Of a DNA stretch of 64,000 nucleotides, positions 55,818 to 64,000 are shown one piece after another (position 1 is the stretch's first letter; every line of letters starts with the position of its first letter). A program made the position numbers and the translations under genes. Source of the stretch: DATFDN01 sp963818725 (GTDB lineage Bacteria > Pseudomonadota > Alphaproteobacteria > Acetobacterales > Acetobacteraceae); assembly GCA_963818725.1 (NCBI GenBank), contig CAWFTU010000014.1, forward strand, positions 434,001 to 498,000, in the 5' to 3' direction. The notes below the pieces were generated by a model that had not been told where the DNA came from, searched no databases, and saw only the letters and a list, made by a program, of their open reading frames with translations.

Positions 55818-56139
55818 CGCCCCTGTCTCCCCTAGAAGGTTAAGCGCGCCCATCACTTGGCGGCTGTTGTCTTCGCTCGCTCTGCCGCCAGCCGAAGCAC
55901 GTTGTCGGTCTCCTGCCGAAAAGCCGTCGGATCGGCCTGCATGCCGTTGAGTACGGTGCTCCAGTGCCTGGTGATCGCGGCCATCGCAACTGCTTCGCGA
56001 ACCTCGGCGTCTGTCGCACCATTCAGCTTGGCGGCTTGCGTGTGAAAGTAGATGCAGTACGTGCATGGGATCTGCGCGGCCACCGCCAGGCCGATCAGCT
56101 CCTTTTCCTTGCCGGAAAGCGCGGTGTGCGGATTAGGCT

Positions 56140-57595
56140 CAATACTGTTCAGATAGACGGGCAGGCGGCGTATGCTGCTGGCTGGGATTGTCGGGGGCGG
56201 CAGCGATGGCCGGTGCTCCTGCCGGCCTGCCGGCCGGCGTTCGTCTCAGCGACCACATCAGCCTCGGCGTGATCGCCGCGGCGTTCCCGCCCGAACGGGT
56301 GCGGCAGATCCTGGCCGAGACCGGCACGGCGAGCGAGCGCGAGCGCGACTTGCCGGCGCAGGTCATGGTCTACTACGCGATCGCCCTGGCGCTCTACATG
56401 GGCTCCAGCACGCGGGAGGTGTTGCGCTGCCTGCTGGAGGGTCTGCGCTGGCTCTGGGGCGCTGAGGCGGTCAGGGTGGCGGGGCGGAGCGGCATCTCGC
56501 AGGCCCGCACCCGGCTGGGCGAGGCGCCGCTGCACAGGCTCTATGAGCAGAGGGTGCGGCCGATCGCGACGCCCGCCACCAAGGGGGCGTGGTATCGGGA
56601 CTGGCGCCTGGTCAGCCTGGACGGGTCCTGCCTGGATGTGGCCGATACCGAGGCGAACTGCCTGGCCTTCGGCTGTCCGGGCGCGAGCCGCGGCGAGAGC
56701 GCGTTCCCGCAACTGCGCTTCGTGGCCTTGGTCGAGAACGGCACGCACGTGCTGTTCGGCGCTCGGCTGGGCGGCTACGCCGAGGGCGAGACGACGCTGG
56801 CCCACGCCGTGCTGGCGGCGCTGCGGCCCGGCATGTTGTGCCTGGCCGACCGACAATTTTTTGGACACGCGCTCTGGCAGGCCGCGGCGGCCACCGGCGC
56901 CGACCTGCTCTGGCGGGTGAAGCACAATCTGCGGCTGCCGCGCACAAGCGTGCTGGCCGACGGGTCCTACCTGACGACGATCTATTCCAGCGACAAGAAC
57001 CGGCGACACGGCAGCAACGGCATCCGGGTGCGCGTGGTCGAGTATCGACTGGAGGGCGTCGCCGAGGCTGAGCCGCTGTATCGGCTGGTGACCACGATCC
57101 TGGATCCGGCGCAGGCGCCCGCCGCGGCCCTGGCCGCCCTCTACCATGAGCGCTGGGAAATCGAAGGCGCCTTGGACGAGTTGAAGACGCACCTGCGCGG
57201 GGCACGGGTCGTGCTGCGCAGCAAAACCCCGGCGTTGGCGCGCCAAGAGTTCTGGGGCTTGCTGCTGGCCCACTTCGCGGTGCGCGGGCTGATGCACGAG
57301 GCGGCGCTGCAGGCCGCGGAAGACCCCGACCGGCTCTCCTTCTCGCATGCCGTGCGCGTGGTCCGGCGCAAGCTGCCGCTGTTCGCCGCGCTTCCCCCCT
57401 CGGGCCAGGCGGGCTCTGCATAAGGCGGTGCTGAACGAGATCCTGGAGGAGCGCGTGGCAAGCAGCCGAGGCAGGCAGGTGCCGCGTGGGGTCAAGCGCA
57501 AGATGAGCAACTATCAGTTACGACCGCGCACCCCACAGCCGGTAACGCGGATCGAGTTCGTCAAGGCCATTCGCATCATAAAGTGAACAGTATTG
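56140..57595 (+). mobile_element. IS4-family insertion sequence
   Basis: A 1456-bp element with terminal inverted repeats CAATACTGTTCA at both ends. It is flanked by the perfect 10-bp direct repeat GGATTAGGCT (56130-56139 and 57596-57605), a target duplication of the size typical for IS4. It carries one transposase gene with a late frame break. The perfect duplication shows a fairly recent insertion into the carboxymuconolactone-decarboxylase gene. Confidence 0.93.
56206..57423 (+). CDS. IS4-family transposase, 3'-frameshifted
   Basis: DDE transposase with the IS4 layout: LSDHISLGVIAAAFPPERVR, VMVYYAIALALYMGSSTREV, WRLVSLDGSCLDVADTEANC (first Asp), MLCLADRQFFGHALWQAAAA (second Asp) and YHERWEIEGALDELKTHLRG (the Y-x2-R-W-x-IE signature with the Glu). 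The frame runs off at a C-rich run near 57400 and stops at 57423. The family C-terminus (ALHKAVLNEILEERVASSRG, VKRKMSNYQLRPRTPQP) continues one frame over to 57586. The missing tail probably inactivates it unless the break is an error. A TTG at 56188 is an alternative start. Confidence 0.88.
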   Translation: MAGAPAGLPAGVRLSDHISLGVIAAAFPPERVRQILAETGTASERERDLPAQVMVYYAIALALYMGSSTREVLRCLLEGLRWLWGAEAVRVAGRSGISQARTRLGEAPLHRLYEQRVRPIATPATKGAWYRDWRLVSLDGSCLDVADTEANCLAFGCPGASRGESAFPQLRFVALVENGTHVLFGARLGGYAEGETTLAHAVLAALRPGMLCLADRQFFGHALWQAAAATGADLLWRVKHNLRLPRTSVLADGSYLTTIYSSDKNRRHGSNGIRVRVVEYRLEGVAEAEPLYRLVTTILDPAQAPAAALAALYHERWEIEGALDELKTHLRGARVVLRSKTPALARQEFWGLLLAHFAVRGLMHEAALQAAEDPDRLSFSHAVRVVRRKLPLFAALPPSGQAGSA

Positions 57596-57794
57596 GGATT
57601 AGGCTGGATTGTCTTGAACTCGGTCCAAGCACCACCGATCCCTTCCTCAGGGAACAGCTTGAAGAAGGTCGGAACACTCCCGAGCGTGTCCTCAATGTCG
57701 CGGTAGGCGCCGCCGGCGCCTTGTGCCAGTGCCGGCGTCGCGAACAGCGCAGCACCAACGACGAGAGCGGCTCCAAACGACCGATGACGAGCTA

Positions 57795-58909
57795 TTGATC
57801 CGGCTCGGGTGGTGTTGGAATTGCCGCATGGGTGTTCCGGTTTGGCGGGATGGACCATGTGGACATGCGCAAGCTGCCGGCGGCGGCGCAAGAGGAGCGT
57901 CGGCGGCAGGTGGTGGGACTGCGCGAGAGCGGCCTGACCTACGAGGCGATCGCAGCCCAGACGGGCCTGACCCGGACGGGGGTGTTCAACATCTGCCGGC
58001 GCTTCGCGGCGGCTGGGATGGCGGGCTTGCGAAGCGGACCGCGCGGCCCGGAGCCGGGAACCGGGCGGTTTCTCGCGGCGCGGCAGGAGGCAGGGGTTCG
58101 TGATCTGATCTGCCGGCGCACGCCGGACGAACTTGGCCTGCCCTTCGCGCTGTGGAGCCGTGCGGCGGTGCGGGTCCTGATCGAGCAGCGCTGCGGGGTG
58201 CGGCTGGCGGTGCGCACCATGGGGACTTACCTGGCGCGTTGGGGCTTCCCGGCGCAGAAGCCGCTGCGGCGCGCCTATGAGCAGTGCCCGGCTGCGGTGC
58301 GGCGCTGGCTGCGGCGGGACTACCCGGCCATTGTGGCCCGGGCCAAGCGGGAGAAGGGCAGGATCTTCTGGGGTGACGAGACCGGCTTGCGCGCCGATGA
58401 TGTGCGCGGCCGCAGCTTCGCCCCACGCGGGCAGACCCCGGTGGTCCGCCCCAATCACCGGCGCGCGGGCGTGGGCCTGATCTCGGCCGTGACCAACAAG
58501 GGCGAATTGCGCTGGATGGTGCTGGACGGCGCGATCAAGGCACCGACGCTGATCCGCTTCCTCGAGCGCCTGATCCGGGACGCCGGGGCCAAGGTGTTCC
58601 TGATCCTCGACAACCTGCCGGTCCACCGTGCCCGCGCGGTGCGGGCATGGCTGGCCGGGCGCACCGCACAGATCGCGGTCTTCCACCTGCCCTCCTACAG
58701 TCCCGAGTTGAACCCCGACGAGTGCCTCAACGCCGACCTGGAGCAGGCTGTCACCCGCAAGCCGCCCGCCCGCGGCAAGCAGCAGCTCAAGCGCACCATC
58801 ATCAGCCACATGCGCAAGCTCGCGAAGCTGCCCGAGCGCGTGCGGAGCTACTTCGGGCATCGGCCCGCCCGGTATGCCGCCTGATCCAAGACCACCCAAG
58901 CCGGATCAA
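57795..58909 (+). mobile_element. IS630-family element C
   Basis: A 1115-bp element between TA dinucleotides (57793-57794 and 58910-58911). The ends are TTGATCCGGCTCGGGTGGTG at the left and the complement TTGATCCGGCTTGGGTGGTC at the right. It has the same length as element B at 37923-39037 but the opposite direction. It sits after the third codon of the carboxymuconolactone-decarboxylase gene. Confidence 0.93.
57850..58884 (+). CDS. IS630-family transposase (element C)
   Basis: A 344-residue intact transposase, homologous over its full length to that of element B: MDHVDMRKLPAAAQEERRRQ, LTYEAIAAQTGLTRTGVFNI, GRIFWGDETGLRADDVRGRS (first Asp), KVFLILDNLPVHRARAV (second Asp) and FHLPSYSPELNPDECLNADL (Glu). 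Differences from element B cluster around residues 70-90 and 155-165. Both copies having open frames suggests that at least one has been active recently. Confidence 0.93.
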   Translation: MDHVDMRKLPAAAQEERRRQVVGLRESGLTYEAIAAQTGLTRTGVFNICRRFAAAGMAGLRSGPRGPEPGTGRFLAARQEAGVRDLICRRTPDELGLPFALWSRAAVRVLIEQRCGVRLAVRTMGTYLARWGFPAQKPLRRAYEQCPAAVRRWLRRDYPAIVARAKREKGRIFWGDETGLRADDVRGRSFAPRGQTPVVRPNHRRAGVGLISAVTNKGELRWMVLDGAIKAPTLIRFLERLIRDAGAKVFLILDNLPVHRARAVRAWLAGRTAQIAVFHLPSYSPELNPDECLNADLEQAVTRKPPARGKQQLKRTIISHMRKLAKLPERVRSYFGHRPARYAA

Positions 58910-58966
58910 TAACAATCGCATGACGAACCTCCTTGATGATTGTTGCGTTGTCGTCTTGCCTAGGCG

Positions 58967-59090
58967 CAATACGGTTCACTTAAGGCAAAATCCTGTTCAC
59001 TTAAGCTATCGGCCGAATACCAACCAATTGAAAATGCAGAATTCGCCTTGGTTCTCCCTGCGGCACAAACAACTAAAGTGAACCGTATTG
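58967..59090. mobile_element. 124-bp MITE related to the IS4 element
   Basis: Inverted ends CAATACGGTTCACTT (left) and the same on the other strand at the right enclose about 94 non-coding, AT-rich bases. The 10-bp direct repeat TGCCTAGGCG flanks it exactly (58957-58966 and 59091-59100). The right end (CAATACGGTTCACTTTA) matches the right end of the IS4 element (CAATACTGTTCACTTTA) at all but one of 17 positions, and the duplication length is the same, so the IS4 transposase or a relative probably moves it. The insertion fell on the stop codon of the neighbouring methyltransferase gene and recreated it. Confidence 0.9.
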
Positions 59091-59093
59091 TGC

Positions 59094-60177
59094 CTAGGCG
59101 CGAGCCTCCAGCACCAGGTTGAACGGGGTCTCGGTTGCACGGCGGAACCGGGTGAACCCGGCGGCGCCGACCACGTCGCGCAGCCGGGCCTCCCCCGCCT
59201 GTGCGCCCAGCGCCAATCCAACCTCCTGGGAGAGCGAGGCCGGGGTGCAGATCATTGTCGAAGCGGCGTAGTAGATGCGCCCGACAGGGTTGAGATTGTC
59301 CTTGAGCCGGTCATGGGCGAACGGCTCGACGATGAGCCACGTGCCGTCCGGCGCGAGCGCGGCACGCACATGCGACGCCGCGCCGACGAGATCTCCCATG
59401 TCGTGCAGGCAGTCGAAGAAGGCGATCAGGTCGTAGTTTCCCCCCGGAAAATCCTTGGCGGTCGCCACCTCGAAGCTGACGCGGTCCGCCACCCCGGCTT
59501 CGTCCGCTCGCCGCCGCGCCTCCTCCACCGAGGGCAGGTGGTAGTCGAAGCCAACGAAGCGCGATGCCGGGAATGCCTGGGCCATCAGGAGGGTGGACGC
59601 ACCGTGGCCACAGCCGACGTCGGCCACCATGCCCCCGAGGCTGAGCCTTTCGGTCACGCCATCAAGCGCCGGCAGCCACTCATTCGTGAGATGGTGCTGA
59701 TAGCTTGTGCGGAAGAACCGCTCGGTTCCGCAAAACAGGCAGCGGTGATGCTCATGCCAGCCGACACCACGGCCGGAGCGGAACGCGTCGGTAATCTTCG
59801 GAACAGCCCGGAACGCGGCCTCGGCGATATCAAAGAAGCCTGCGAGGAACACCGGGCTGCTCTCGTCCGCGAACACCATCGCCTGCTCGGGCTCGAGCCA
59901 GAATGTGTCGGTTTCAGGGTTGTACCAGACATATCCGGACGCCGCTTGCGCGGCGAGCCATTCCCGGACATATTGTTGGGTTGTTCCGGTGCGCCGGGCC
60001 AGCATCCCTGCATCCAACGGCCCCGCATCCGCCAACGCGTTGTACAGCCCAAGCCTGTCCCCCGACGGCGACCAAAGCCGCGCTCATAGTCGCCCCCATG
60101 TCGCCCAACATCTTCCCGACAAACGTGTTCAGCCGGGCTGCATCCGCCATGCTCGAAGCCTCCATGGACGTCCCCAT
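59094..60177 (-). pseudogene. SAM-dependent methyltransferase with N-terminal winged-helix domain, one frame break
   Basis: From ATG at 60177 (TTGGAGAAAG upstream) the frame reads MADAARLNTFVGKMLGDMGA and TMSAALVAVG, then changes near 60060. It resumes with ALADAGPLDAGMLARRTGTT, QQYVREWLAAQAASGYVWYN (winged-helix part) and the methyltransferase core MVADVGCGHGASTLLMAQAF (motif I), YDLIAFFDCLHDMGDLVGAA and GTWLIVEPFAHDRLKDNLNP. Length would be the usual ~355 codons. The substrate is unknown; relatives are annotated as ubiquinone/cyclopropane-type or rRNA-unrelated methyltransferases without proof. The TAG stop lies within the target duplication of the MITE. Confidence 0.8.
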
Positions 60178-60288
60178 GACTTCTTTCTCCAAGAAATCGG
60201 GGGCGATCTTGGCGGAGTGCGGGCACCTTCGCTTCGCCCGAAAGAGCCAGGGTGCAATGGCTCTTTCGGGCAATGGCCGGCGGGCTCG

Positions 60289-61841
60289 CTATAACAGCCG
60301 ATGCTTGACGGCGAGAGCGGCGGCGGCTGAGCGGTTCGCCAAGTCGAGCTTCATCAGGATGTTGGCAACGTGACGCTTCACCGTGTGCTGGCTGAGCGTA
60401 AGCTCAGTTGCAATGTCGCTATTGGTGCAACCGCGCGCCATCAGAATGAGGATTTCGCGCTCGCGCGGGCTCAGCAGCGCGATGCTCGGCTCGCGCTTCG
60501 GCTGCGCAGCAACCTTGGAGGCGTTTTCCCCGTCTGAACCGAGGATCAGCAGTCGAGGCGCGTCTGCCTCCTCCGACGGCCATCGTACGCCGGCATCGCT
60601 AAAGTGCAGTCCTGACCCAGGAACAATGTCCCGAACAGTTGTCGAGACCAGAATCTCGTTCGCGCGCGCAACCGCGGCAATGCGCGCGGCGACATGTACC
60701 GTGGAGCCGCCCACCTCTTTCTGCGTGATATCCACCTCTCCCGTGTGAACTCCGCTGTGCAGTGCGATGCCGAGTTCGCGCGCTGCGTTCTGCAAGGCGC
60801 CGCGCACCGCAAGGCCCGCACCGGCCCATCGAAAATGGCGGCGGCTCCGTCAGGCGGTCGGCCGATTTCGCGCCCGCGGAATTGCGGCAACAGGTAGTCG
60901 ACGTTTTCGCGGAAGCGGCGCACGCAGTCGAGCCATTGCGGACCCCGACCAGGCGGACGCCGCGCCGGATCGGCGATTTCCACCGATAGTACGGTTGCGA
61001 GCACGCGATCCGACCTTGGGACCGGGCGAACGCCCGTCAGAAACTCCTCGATCTCGTCAATGACGCGATCGGTATCGCCGACCCAGATCGGGTGGTCGGT
61101 TCCAGGGATCTCGACGTACTTGGCGCCAGATATATGCGCCGCGAGGTATCGCCCGGCTGCAACGTTCACGCGGGCATCGTTCGCGCGGTGGACCACCAAC
61201 GTCGGTACCCGCACCGCCGACAAGACGTGTCGCACGTCGATCTGACTGTTCATGCGGGCAAGGGCGATCGCACCAGCGGGGCTGGTGCCAAGCCGTTCGA
61301 ACCGGGCCCACCAGTTCCGGAACCGCTCGTTGGCAAGCATGTTCGGCGCGAAGCTCTTCAAACTCGTGCCGGTGCCCCAGCTCTCCTCGGCAGCCGCGAT
61401 AAAGGCCGCCACCTGCTCCGGCGACTGCACCCAGGCATGGAACTGCGCATAGGCGCCATACAAGATCACGGCGCGCGTCCGCTCCGGGTATGTCGCCGCG
61501 AACAGAATGGACATGGGGCCGCCCTCCGACGCCCCGATCAGCACCGCCTGGCGAGAGCCGGCGGCATCCATGACCGCCCGCACGTCGTCCATCCTGGTCT
61601 CGACGTCGGGCATGTCGCTCACCCGGTCAGAGAGCCCCGAGCCGCGCTTGTCGAACACGATGAGCCGCGAAAAGCCGCTCAGGCGATTGAAAAGATGGGT
61701 GAGCCCCGGTTCCTCCCACTGGACTTCGAGGTTGGAGATGAATCCCTGGACGAACACGACGTCGATCGGCCCGCCCCCCACGGTCTGGTAGGCGATGTGA
61801 ACGTCGCCGCTTCTCGCGTACCGGGTCTCGGGCCGGGTCAC
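60289..61841 (-). pseudogene. alpha/beta hydrolase - degenerate cyclase - LuxR-type HTH protein, one frame break
   Basis: From GTG at 61841 (RPETRYARSGDVHIAYQTVG). Residues about 1-270 are an alpha/beta hydrolase: FDKRGSGLSDRV, nucleophile elbow VLIGASEGGPMSILFAATYP (Ser), VVHRANDARVN (Asp) and IPGTDHPIWVGD (His). A class III cyclase-like domain follows, but its metal residues are altered: ATVLSVEIADPA replaces xVLFTDIxGST and RPPDGAAAIFDGP replaces TGDGFxAxF. It keeps HSGVHTGEVDITQKEVGGST and VHVAARIAAVARANEILVS. A frame change near 60800 separates these parts. A C-terminal LuxR helix-turn-helix reads LSPREREILILMARGCTNSD then IATELTLSQHTVKRHVANIL. It is probably a ligand- or ester-sensing regulator; enzymatic cyclase activity is unlikely. 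Confidence 0.8.
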
Positions 61842-62027
61842 ATGTGCTGCCTCGTTCGGTATTGACTCGGCAACGCTCGGCGCTAGCACGGCTACCTGAT
61901 ACTGTCGGCCGGAACGAAACCGGATCCATTGGCAGGTGGTTATGTATCCACCAAATGCCGGTCCGGATGCGCCATGATAGCGCACCCTAACCGAAATGTG
62001 ATCGAGAGGTGCGGCAGGCTCTCCCCC

Positions 62028-64000
62028 TCACGCCTCCGGCACGTTCGCCTCCAGCTCGGCAATCCAAGCCCGCGCATTGCCATCCGAGGGCGCGCGCCAG
62101 TCGCCGCGCGGCGAAAGTGATCCGCCGGCCGTGACCTTGGGTCCGTTCGGCAGGGCGGAGCGCTTGAACTGGCTCGTGGCGAAGAAGCGGTGCAGGAAGT
62201 CGCGCAGCCAGTGGCGAATCTCGGCCAGCGTGTACTCCGCCCGCCGCTCGGCCGGGAAGCCGGGCGGCCAGTCGCCGGAACCGGCATCCTCCCAGGCGCG
62301 CGAGGCCAGGAACGCGATCTTGGAGGGGCGGAACCCGTAGCGCAACGTGTAGTACAGGTTGAAGTCCTGAAGCGCGTACGGCCCCACCTTGGCCTCGGTG
62401 CTCTGCGGTGTCTCCCCGGCGCCCACGGGGACCAGCTCGGGCGAGATCTCGGTGTGGAGGATCGAATCCAAGGTCGCCAGCACCTCAGGCGCGAACTGGG
62501 CGGAGGAGATCACCCAGCGGATCAGGTGCTGGATCAACGTCTTCGGGATGCCGGCGTTGACGTTGTAGTGCGACATCTGATCGCCTACGCCGTAGGTGCA
62601 CCAGCCGAGCGCCAGCTCCGACAGATCGCCAGTGCCGATCACGATGCCCGCGTTCTGGTTAGCGAGACGGAACAGATAATCCGTGCGCAGCCCGGCCTGC
62701 ACGTTCTCGAACGTCACGTCGTACACCGGCTCGCCGCGCGCGAAGGGGTGGCCGAGGTCGCGCAGCATCAGCTCGGCGGCCGGGCGGATGTCCAGCTCGC
62801 GATGCGTGACGCCGAGCGCGCGCATCAGGTCGAGCGCGTTGTTTTTGGTCTCCGCGCTGGTGGCGAAGCCGGGCATGGTGAAGGCGAGGATGTCGGAGCG
62901 GGGTCGCTGGAGCCGGTCGAAGGCTTGCGCCGTGACCAGCAGCGCCTGGGTGGAGTCGAGCCCGCCGGAGACGCCGATCACCGCGCGCCGTATGCCCGCC
63001 GCCCGCAAGCGCTGCGCCAGCCCGGAGACCTGGATGTTGTAGGCCTCGTAGCAATCCTGCTCGAGCCGCGCCGGATCGGCGGGAACGAACGGAAACCGCT
63101 CGACAAGCCGCTCGAAGCCGATGTCGCCGGACGGCGGCCCGACGCGGAACGCGACGCGGCGCCACTCGCCAATCGTCAGCCCGCGGCGGTTGTCGCCCGC
63201 AAGGGCGCGGGCGTTATCGTCGAATGTGCCCATGCGCATCCGCTCTTGGCGGAGCAGGTCGAGGTCGATATCGGCGAAGGCGATCCGCTCCCCGTCGGGG
63301 AAGCGGTCGGTTTCGGCGAGACGGACGCCGTTCTCGAAAATGGTCGCCTGGCCGTCCCAGGAGACGTCGGTGGTGGACTCGCCCTCTCCGGCGGCCGCGT
63401 AAAGATAAGCCGCGAGACAGCGGACCGATTGCGCCTGGCAGAGCAGCCGCCGCGTCTCCGCCTTGCCGATCGTGATCGGGCTGCCGGAGAGGTTGGCGAG
63501 CACCGTCGCGCCCGCCAGTGCCGCCAGCGCGCTGGGCGGGACCGGCACCCAGAAATCCTCGCAGATCTCGGCGTGGACGACGAGATCGGGGATGTCCTCG
63601 GCGGCGAACAGCAGGTCGAGGCCGAACGGGGCGGGCTGGCCCGCCACGGTGCAGAGCGCGCCGCGCCAGCCGGTCCCGGCGGCGAACTGGCGCGGCTCGT
63701 AGAACTCGCGATAGTTCGGCAGGTAGGCTTTCGGCACGACGCCGAGCAGCCGGCCGCGCTGGATCGCGAGGGCGACGTTGTACACCCGCCCGTGGTGGCG
63801 CAGCGGGGCGCCGACGATCAGCAGCGGCGAGAGCGCAGCGGACTCGGCAACCAAGCGGGACGCCGCCTGCTCCACGCCATCCAGCAGCGCGTCCTGGAGG
63901 CGAAGGTCGTCGATCGCGTAGGCCGAGAGGGCAAGCTCCGGGAACAGGGCGAGCGCGGCGCCGCGCTCGTGGCAGCGCCGGGCAGCGTGCAGCACCGCGT
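62028..64000 (-). CDS. nadE: glutamine-dependent NAD+ synthetase, 5' end beyond window
   Basis: Makes NAD+ from nicotinic acid adenine dinucleotide, ATP and glutamine. The N-terminal nitrilase-type glutaminase domain is present from ALALFPELALSAYAIDDLRL (catalytic Glu), through VVPKAYLPNYREFYEPRQFA (Lys) to VVHAEICEDFWVPVPPSALA (Cys). The synthetase domain has the P-loop AVIGVSGGLDSTQALLVTAQ, ATSAETKNNALDLMRALGVT, FENVQAGLRTDYLFRLANQN, IGTGDLSELALGWCTYGVGD and FHRFFATSQFKRSALPNGPK. About 657 codons lie in the window; the first 20-40 lie past base 64000. All catalytic residues seen are intact. Confidence 0.95.
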   Translation of the reverse strand, partial: AVLHAARRCHERGAALALFPELALSAYAIDDLRLQDALLDGVEQAASRLVAESAALSPLLIVGAPLRHHGRVYNVALAIQRGRLLGVVPKAYLPNYREFYEPRQFAAGTGWRGALCTVAGQPAPFGLDLLFAAEDIPDLVVHAEICEDFWVPVPPSALAALAGATVLANLSGSPITIGKAETRRLLCQAQSVRCLAAYLYAAAGEGESTTDVSWDGQATIFENGVRLAETDRFPDGERIAFADIDLDLLRQERMRMGTFDDNARALAGDNRRGLTIGEWRRVAFRVGPPSGDIGFERLVERFPFVPADPARLEQDCYEAYNIQVSGLAQRLRAAGIRRAVIGVSGGLDSTQALLVTAQAFDRLQRPRSDILAFTMPGFATSAETKNNALDLMRALGVTHRELDIRPAAELMLRDLGHPFARGEPVYDVTFENVQAGLRTDYLFRLANQNAGIVIGTGDLSELALGWCTYGVGDQMSHYNVNAGIPKTLIQHLIRWVISSAQFAPEVLATLDSILHTEISPELVPVGAGETPQSTEAKVGPYALQDFNLYYTLRYGFRPSKIAFLASRAWEDAGSGDWPPGFPAERRAEYTLAEIRHWLRDFLHRFFATSQFKRSALPNGPKVTAGGSLSPRGDWRAPSDGNARAWIAELEANVPEA

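Larger units (their letters stand above)
55853..58921 (-). pseudogene. exported carboxymuconolactone decarboxylase (AhpD-like) gene, split by two IS elements
   Basis: The gene lies in three pieces on the minus strand. Piece one (58921-58912): ATG CGA TTG T after AAGGAGG. Piece two (57794-57606): ARHRSFGAALVVGAALFATP, the signal peptide, then GAYRDIEDTLGSVPTFFKLF. Piece three (56139-55853): IGLAVAAQIPCTYCIYFHTQ, with the CxxC and His of AhpD-like proteins, then AAKLNGATDAEVREAVAMAA. Removing the IS630 (one TA) and the IS4 (one copy of its 10-bp duplication) restores one unbroken frame of about 160 codons. The enzyme would have been a periplasmic peroxidase or decarboxylase-like protein; it is now dead. 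Confidence 0.85.

Overview
The window is about 68% G+C and looks like the chromosome of an alphaproteobacterium of the Rhodospirillales, most likely Acetobacteraceae. The grounds are the hprK-rapZ-EIIA-HPr-EI cluster, a polyol ABC transporter with mannitol and sorbitol dehydrogenases, a DUF1150 protein, a microaerobic phaC-pta-ackA-fabI block, and the IS families present (ISNCY, IS630, IS1595, IS4). No rRNA, tRNA or CRISPR array was recognised. The genus is not determined.

Layout. 1-6.8 kb: a broken acyl-CoA dehydrogenase, a lipid kinase, a lipid-A type metallophosphoesterase fused by deletion to a glycosyltransferase that an ISNCY element then split, and a frameshifted PAS-EAL gene. 7-15.2 kb: a microaerobic or energy-storage block with a phosphotransferase/P-loop kinase, an FNR/FixK-type regulator, two CBS-domain genes each preceded by an FNR-like box, and wrecks of phaC, pta, ackA (split by an IS630 element) and fabI. 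15.3-17.7 kb: an HD-domain protein, a baeRF-like protein and a shortened DUF1269 gene. 18.2-25.4 kb: a run of exported proteins, two of them built from a 35-residue repeat, with an OmpA-family protein, an SH3-SUMF1 protein and a CHASE2 adenylate cyclase. 26-34.4 kb: a CRP-like regulator and a polyol uptake/catabolism locus (xylB, mtlK, smoE, smoF, smoG, smoS) that lacks its ATPase gene. 34.5-39.9 kb: a methyltransferase, an MFS transporter, an IS1595 element and a DUF4213/DUF364 gene cleanly split by an IS630 element. 40-44 kb: a two-gene operon of a CsgG-like/DUF4384 lipoprotein and a caspase/Ig-like/SUMF1 protein. 44.5-50 kb: a SWIB protein, an enoyl-CoA hydratase and a permease-less regulatory PTS with HPr kinase. 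50-55 kb: an RTX-like secreted protein and a carboxylesterase. 55-64 kb: small enzymes, a secreted carboxymuconolactone-decarboxylase gene split by two IS elements, a 124-bp MITE, a methyltransferase, an alpha/beta-hydrolase/cyclase/LuxR protein and NAD synthetase (cut by the window end).

Two themes stand out. First, decay: five loci show internal deletions, about a dozen genes carry frame breaks, and five IS elements plus one MITE are present. Insertions and large deletions must be real. Some single-base frame breaks may be sequencing error. Second, a candidate undescribed surface system: the 35-residue repeat proteins, GNNNSVQQQ protein, OmpA protein and CHASE2 cyclase at 18-25 kb appear linked to the CsgG-like/caspase operon at 40-44 kb through closely similar SUMF1 domains, suggesting a curli-like export or assembly pathway with its own proteolytic and cAMP control.
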